Source of the DNA: an uncultured Myxococcales bacterium
GTDB lineage: Bacteria > Myxococcota_A > UBA9042
Reading direction: 5' to 3'
DNA: 64,000 nucleotides
Assembly: GCA_903955385.1 (NCBI GenBank)
Contig: CAJBNH010000135.1
Location: 29,446 to 93,445 of the forward strand
The notes under the pieces were generated by a model, which searched no databases, was not told the origin of the DNA, and saw nothing but the letters and a program-made list of their open reading frames with translations. Below, in pieces: positions 60,779-64,000 of this stretch. Made by a program: the position numbers and the translations under genes. The number at the start of each line of letters is the position of its first letter. Position 1 is the stretch's first letter.

Positions 60779-63199
60779 ATGAAGCCCATCAAGCCCGAGT
60801 CACTGCCGCAGCTGCCGGTTCTGCCCCTGCGCGACGTCGTCGTGTTTCCGCACATGGTCGTGCCGCTGTTCGTCGGCCGCGAGCGGTCGGTGGCGGCGCT
60901 GGAGGCGGCGTTCGAGCGTCCCGGCAAGGACATCCTGGTCGTCGCGCAGGTCAACGCCCGCACCAACGACCCGGGTCCCGACGACATGTACGACGTGGCG
61001 TGTTTGGGCGCGGTCGTGCAGATCCTGCGCCTGCCCGACGGCACGGTGAAGGTTCTGGTCGAAGGCCGCAGCAGGGCGCGCATCGAGCGTTTCGTCGATG
61101 GCTGGCCGTACCTGTGCGCCCAAGTGTCGCCACTGCAGGCCGACGACGACCCGCAACCCACCGCAGAACAAGCGGAAGGGCTGTGTCAGGCCGCTCGAAC
61201 CGCATTCGAGGCCTACGTCAAGGTCAATCGGCGCATCCCGCCCGAGATCCTGTCGAGCGTCACCGCCGTCGAGGACGCGGGGCAGCTCGCCGACACCATC
61301 GCCGCGCACGTGGGTTTCAAGATCGCGGAACGCCAGCAGCTGCTTGCCCTTGCGGCACCCTATGAGCGGTTGCAGAAGCTGATCGAGCTGATCCAGGCCG
61401 AGACCGACGCGCTGTCGATCGAGAGTCGCATTCGCAAGCGCTCGTCCGCCCAGCAGGCGCCCAAGAACGCGCAAGCCGCGCAGCCTGAAGGCGAAGGGCC
61501 GCCCGAAGCGGACGAGTTCAAGAACGAATTGGAAGAGTTGGCGCAAGAGATTGCGTCACGTCAGCTCAGCGAGGAAGCCCGTACCCGTCTGGAGCGCGAG
61601 TTTCGCAAGCTGCGGATGATGAACCCGATGTCGGCCGAGGCCGGCGTGGTGCGGACCTACATCGACTGGGTGCTGTCGCTGCCGTGGCAGAGCTACACCG
61701 AAGACACCATCGATGTTCCTGAGGCGCGTCGAGTGCTCGACGCCGACCACTACGGTCTGGACAAGGCCAAAGAACGCATCCTCGAGTATCTGGCCGTCCA
61801 GAAGCTGGTCGGCGAGGTGGGGCGCGGTCCCGTGCTGTGTCTGGTCGGGCCTCCCGGCGTCGGCAAGACCTCGCTGGCGAAGTCGATTGCCCGAGCCATC
61901 GGTCGCAAGTTCGTCCGCATGAGTCTGGGCGGCGTGCGCGACGAGGCGGAGATTCGCGGTCACCGGCGCACATACGTGGGCGCCCTGCCGGGCAAGATCA
62001 TCCACTCGCTCAAGCGCGCCGGCACGTCGAACCCCGTGATCCTGCTGGACGAAATCGACAAGATGTCGATGGACTTTCGCGGCGACCCATCTTCGGCGTT
62101 GCTGGAAGTGCTGGACCCGGAGCAGAACGACGGCTTCGTGGACCACTACATCGACCTCGACTACGACCTGTCCAAGGTGCTGTTCATCACGACGGCGAAC
62201 ACGCTGGGCGCGATTCCGTGGGCGCTGTCGGACCGACTCGAGATCATCGAGCTGGGCGGCTACACCGAGTACGACAAGCTGCAGATCGCTCGCACCTACC
62301 TGATCCCAAGGCAGATCGTCGACAACGGTCTGGCCGCGCTGGACGTGGTCATCAAGGACGACGCGCTGCAGAGCCTGATCCGCTCGTACACGCGCGAGTC
62401 GGGGGTCCGCGCCCTGGAACGGCAGATCGGCGCGTTGTGCCGCAAGATGGCCACGGACCACCTGTCCAAGCCCGCACGCAAGAAGAAGTACCGCATCGGC
62501 GCGCCGCAGGTGACCGAGCTGCTGGGGCCTGAGAAGTACCGCCGCAACGAAGGCGAGACCGCCGATCAGGTCGGGTTGTGCAACGGTTTGGCGGTCACGA
62601 CGGCGGGCGGCGATCTGCTGCTCGTCGAGGTGTCGCTGGTGCCTGGCAAGGGCAAGCTGACGGTCACCGGCAAGCTGGGCGAGGTGATGCAGGAGTCCGT
62701 GCAGGCCGCGATGAGCTATGTCCGCTCACGCGCTCACGAACTTGGGCTGGGCAAAGAGTTCTACCAGAAGATCGACCTGCACGTGCACTTCCCCGAAGGG
62801 GCGATCCCCAAGGACGGCCCCAGTGCCGGTATCGCGATTGCGACCGCGCTCGCCTCCGCGCTGATCCAGGTGCCGGTCCGCCACGACGTCGCCATGACCG
62901 GCGAGATCACGTTGCGGGGCAGGGTGTTGGCGATTGGCGGTCTGAAGGAAAAGGTCATCGCCGCGCATCGCGCAGGCATCGCCCGCGTCATCTGTCCGCG
63001 GGAGAACGAGCCCGACCTCAAGGACATCCCCAAGGAAGTGCTGAAGGGTGTCGAGATCGTGCTGGTCGAGCACGTGGATCAGGTGTTGCGTGAGGCGCTG
63101 CGGCACGCCGACCCCAAGGCCTTCCTGACGGCGCCTGCGGGTTTCCAGCGCGATTACCTGGGCATCTACGAAGACGCACCCGACGCCACCACGCACTGA
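60779..63199 (+). CDS. lon: ATP-dependent Lon protease
   Basis: An 806-residue LonA: N-terminal substrate-binding domain ([23 protein letters not shown]), linker helices with an acidic/Gln insert (about 220-250), AAA+ domain with Walker [10 protein letters not shown] and Walker [10 protein letters not shown], sensor-2 Arg region [11 protein letters not shown], and a C-terminal Ser-Lys protease domain with catalytic Ser in [12 protein letters not shown] and Lys in [17 protein letters not shown] 60779 has CGGAG nine bases upstream. Last gene of the tig-clpP-clpX-lon block; its stop is three bases from the convergent TPR-like gene. Confidence 0.97.
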   Translation: MKPIKPESLPQLPVLPLRDVVVFPHMVVPLFVGRERSVAALEAAFERPGKDILVVAQVNARTNDPGPDDMYDVACLGAVVQILRLPDGTVKVLVEGRSRARIERFVDGWPYLCAQVSPLQADDDPQPTAEQAEGLCQAARTAFEAYVKVNRRIPPEILSSVTAVEDAGQLADTIAAHVGFKIAERQQLLALAAPYERLQKLIELIQAETDALSIESRIRKRSSAQQAPKNAQAAQPEGEGPPEADEFKNELEELAQEIASRQLSEEARTRLEREFRKLRMMNPMSAEAGVVRTYIDWVLSLPWQSYTEDTIDVPEARRVLDADHYGLDKAKERILEYLAVQKLVGEVGRGPVLCLVGPPGVGKTSLAKSIARAIGRKFVRMSLGGVRDEAEIRGHRRTYVGALPGKIIHSLKRAGTSNPVILLDEIDKMSMDFRGDPSSALLEVLDPEQNDGFVDHYIDLDYDLSKVLFITTANTLGAIPWALSDRLEIIELGGYTEYDKLQIARTYLIPRQIVDNGLAALDVVIKDDALQSLIRSYTRESGVRALERQIGALCRKMATDHLSKPARKKKYRIGAPQVTELLGPEKYRRNEGETADQVGLCNGLAVTTAGGDLLLVEVSLVPGKGKLTVTGKLGEVMQESVQAAMSYVRSRAHELGLGKEFYQKIDLHVHFPEGAIPKDGPSAGIAIATALASALIQVPVRHDVAMTGEITLRGRVLAIGGLKEKVIAAHRAGIARVICPRENEPDLKDIPKEVLKGVEIVLVEHVDQVLREALRHADPKAFLTAPAGFQRDYLGIYEDAPDATTH

Positions 63200-63202
63200 C
63201 CG

Positions 63203-64000
63203 TCAGACCACCGGCTGCCCGGTCGGTTGGGGCTTGGAGGGCTTGGGCTCCTCCTTGGTCGGCGGCTCGTCCGTGACAGGCTCGCTGGACGGCGGCGGCG
63301 CGGTCGGCGCGGGCATTCCGGCTTGCATCAGCCGCGCGCGGCGCTGGTTGTTGGCCTCGATCATGGCCTCCATGCGCGCAATTTGCTCCTCGGACTTGGC
63401 CACCCAGTCGCTTCCCGCCTCGCCCAGCCGCTCCGCCAGCTGGATGTTGTTGCGGTAGATGACGATCGAGCGCTTCGCCAGTCGTTCCGTGTGGTTCCAC
63501 AGCTCGTCGCGGTAGACGTCCAGCGTGAACTCGTCCAGTCCGTCGGGCGCCTCGGCGTTCTCGATGTCGTCGATCAGGCGACTGTACAGGTGGCCAATCT
63601 CGAAGCCCGCCGCCAACGCCCACTTGCGGTGCTGCAGGCGCACGCACTTGAAGTAGACGGTCTCGGCCTTCAGGAACAGGTTGGCCTTGTCCTCCAGATC
63701 TCGCTTCATCCGGTCGACCGGCAGCTTGAAGCGAATGCTGGTGAACAACTCGCGGTAGATCTCGCCCCGCTCGTACAGGGCGCGCGCCACCCACTCGCTC
63801 TCACCGACCAGAGCGACGTCGCGGTGGTCGTTGTAGAGCCGCTCGATGCGCCGAAACTGCAGGTCGGCGCCGGTCGGGTCGCCGGCTTTGCGCAGCACCA
63901 GACCCACGCGCGCCGTCGCCTCCAGCTGGTCCAGCAGCCCCAGTGGTCCGCCGATGCGCTGCTGCACCGCCGCGTCTTCCAGCGCGCTCTTCAACGTGGC
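63203..64000 (-). CDS. TPR-like helical protein with Pro/Lys-rich C-terminus (partial, runs off the right edge)
   Basis: The visible C-terminal part (about 265 residues) is helical with TPR-like units (LRKAGDPTGADLQFRRIERLY, ARALYERGEIYREL) and ends in a Pro/Glu/Lys-rich disordered tail of about 40 residues. The reading frame stays open to the window edge; an in-frame TTG at 63994 is unlikely to be the true start. Segments such as RDELWNHTERLAKRSIVIYRNNIQLAERLG resemble C-termini of long TPR proteins from delta-type bacteria, possibly envelope or motility complexes. Function unknown. Confidence 0.75.
   Translation of the reverse strand, partial: ATLKSALEDAAVQQRIGGPLGLLDQLEATARVGLVLRKAGDPTGADLQFRRIERLYNDHRDVALVGESEWVARALYERGEIYRELFTSIRFKLPVDRMKRDLEDKANLFLKAETVYFKCVRLQHRKWALAAGFEIGHLYSRLIDDIENAEAPDGLDEFTLDVYRDELWNHTERLAKRSIVIYRNNIQLAERLGEAGSDWVAKSEEQIARMEAMIEANNQRRARLMQAGMPAPTAPPPSSEPVTDEPPTKEEPKPSKPQPTGQPVV

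Overview
The window is GC-rich, densely packed chromosomal DNA from a Myxococcota-like (former deltaproteobacterial) organism. The clues are: a C-terminal Cys/hydrophobic/Arg tail of MYXO-CTERM type on a secreted amidase; a giant Asp-rich thrombospondin-type-3/OmpA protein; an AgmX/PglI-type gene cluster; and many lipoproteins whose mature N-termini are Asp/Thr/Ala-rich spacers. I see no prophage, insertion sequence, CRISPR array or rRNA. No stretch longer than 300 bases lacks a gene.

Region by region. (1) 30-3614: a hybrid sensor kinase. (2) 3753-25881: an envelope region holding the TSP3/OmpA protein, an HmuY-like lipoprotein, a queuosine-precursor transporter, a PlsC-hydrolase fusion, a MYXO-CTERM cell-wall amidase, unknown lipoproteins, a lipoprotein serpin, a MazF-type toxin-antitoxin pair and a penicillin-acylase-family lipoprotein. 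(3) 25961-31736: nucleoside catabolism. deoB and a pyrimidine/thymidine phosphorylase lie on the + strand and converge on a lipoprotein 5'-nucleotidase, a class II aldolase and two bacterial-microcompartment vertex (EutN/CcmL) genes on the - strand. Together they suggest a route from extracellular nucleotide to (deoxy)ribose phosphate and aldehyde that may be tied to a microcompartment. (4) 31837-34493: an AgmX-like TonB-type transducer cluster. (5) 34616-40058: selA, a P-loop NTPase, an ABC half-transporter and a nitronate-monooxygenase-family enzyme. (6) 40258-46342: an orphan LysM/phage-tail-tube fusion, rnhB, yraN, then the rimM-trmD-methyltransferase-rplS operon, gpsA and a DUF1844 gene. 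(7) 46598-53153: an RpoH-family sigma factor facing topA, dprA and rsmB. (8) 53292-56125: a flippase-like membrane protein and an ECF sigma/anti-sigma pair. (9) 56360-56947: a tRNA cluster (His, Arg, Lys, Leu) behind a clear sigma70 promoter. (10) 57055-63199: the classic tig-clpP-clpX-lon protein-quality-control block. A TPR-like gene runs off the right edge.

Themes. Protein quality control (Tig, ClpXP, Lon, heat-shock sigma) and translation/RNA processing (RimM, TrmD, L19, RsmB, SelA, tRNAs) form the housekeeping part. The left half is dominated by exported proteins. The most unusual items are the TSP3/OmpA protein with what looks like an internal sorting tail followed at once by a second signal peptide, the nucleoside/microcompartment neighbourhood, the solitary LysM-tail-tube fusion, and a trigger factor with a His/Asp-rich tail. 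Function calls rest on motif recognition by eye; no database search was run.
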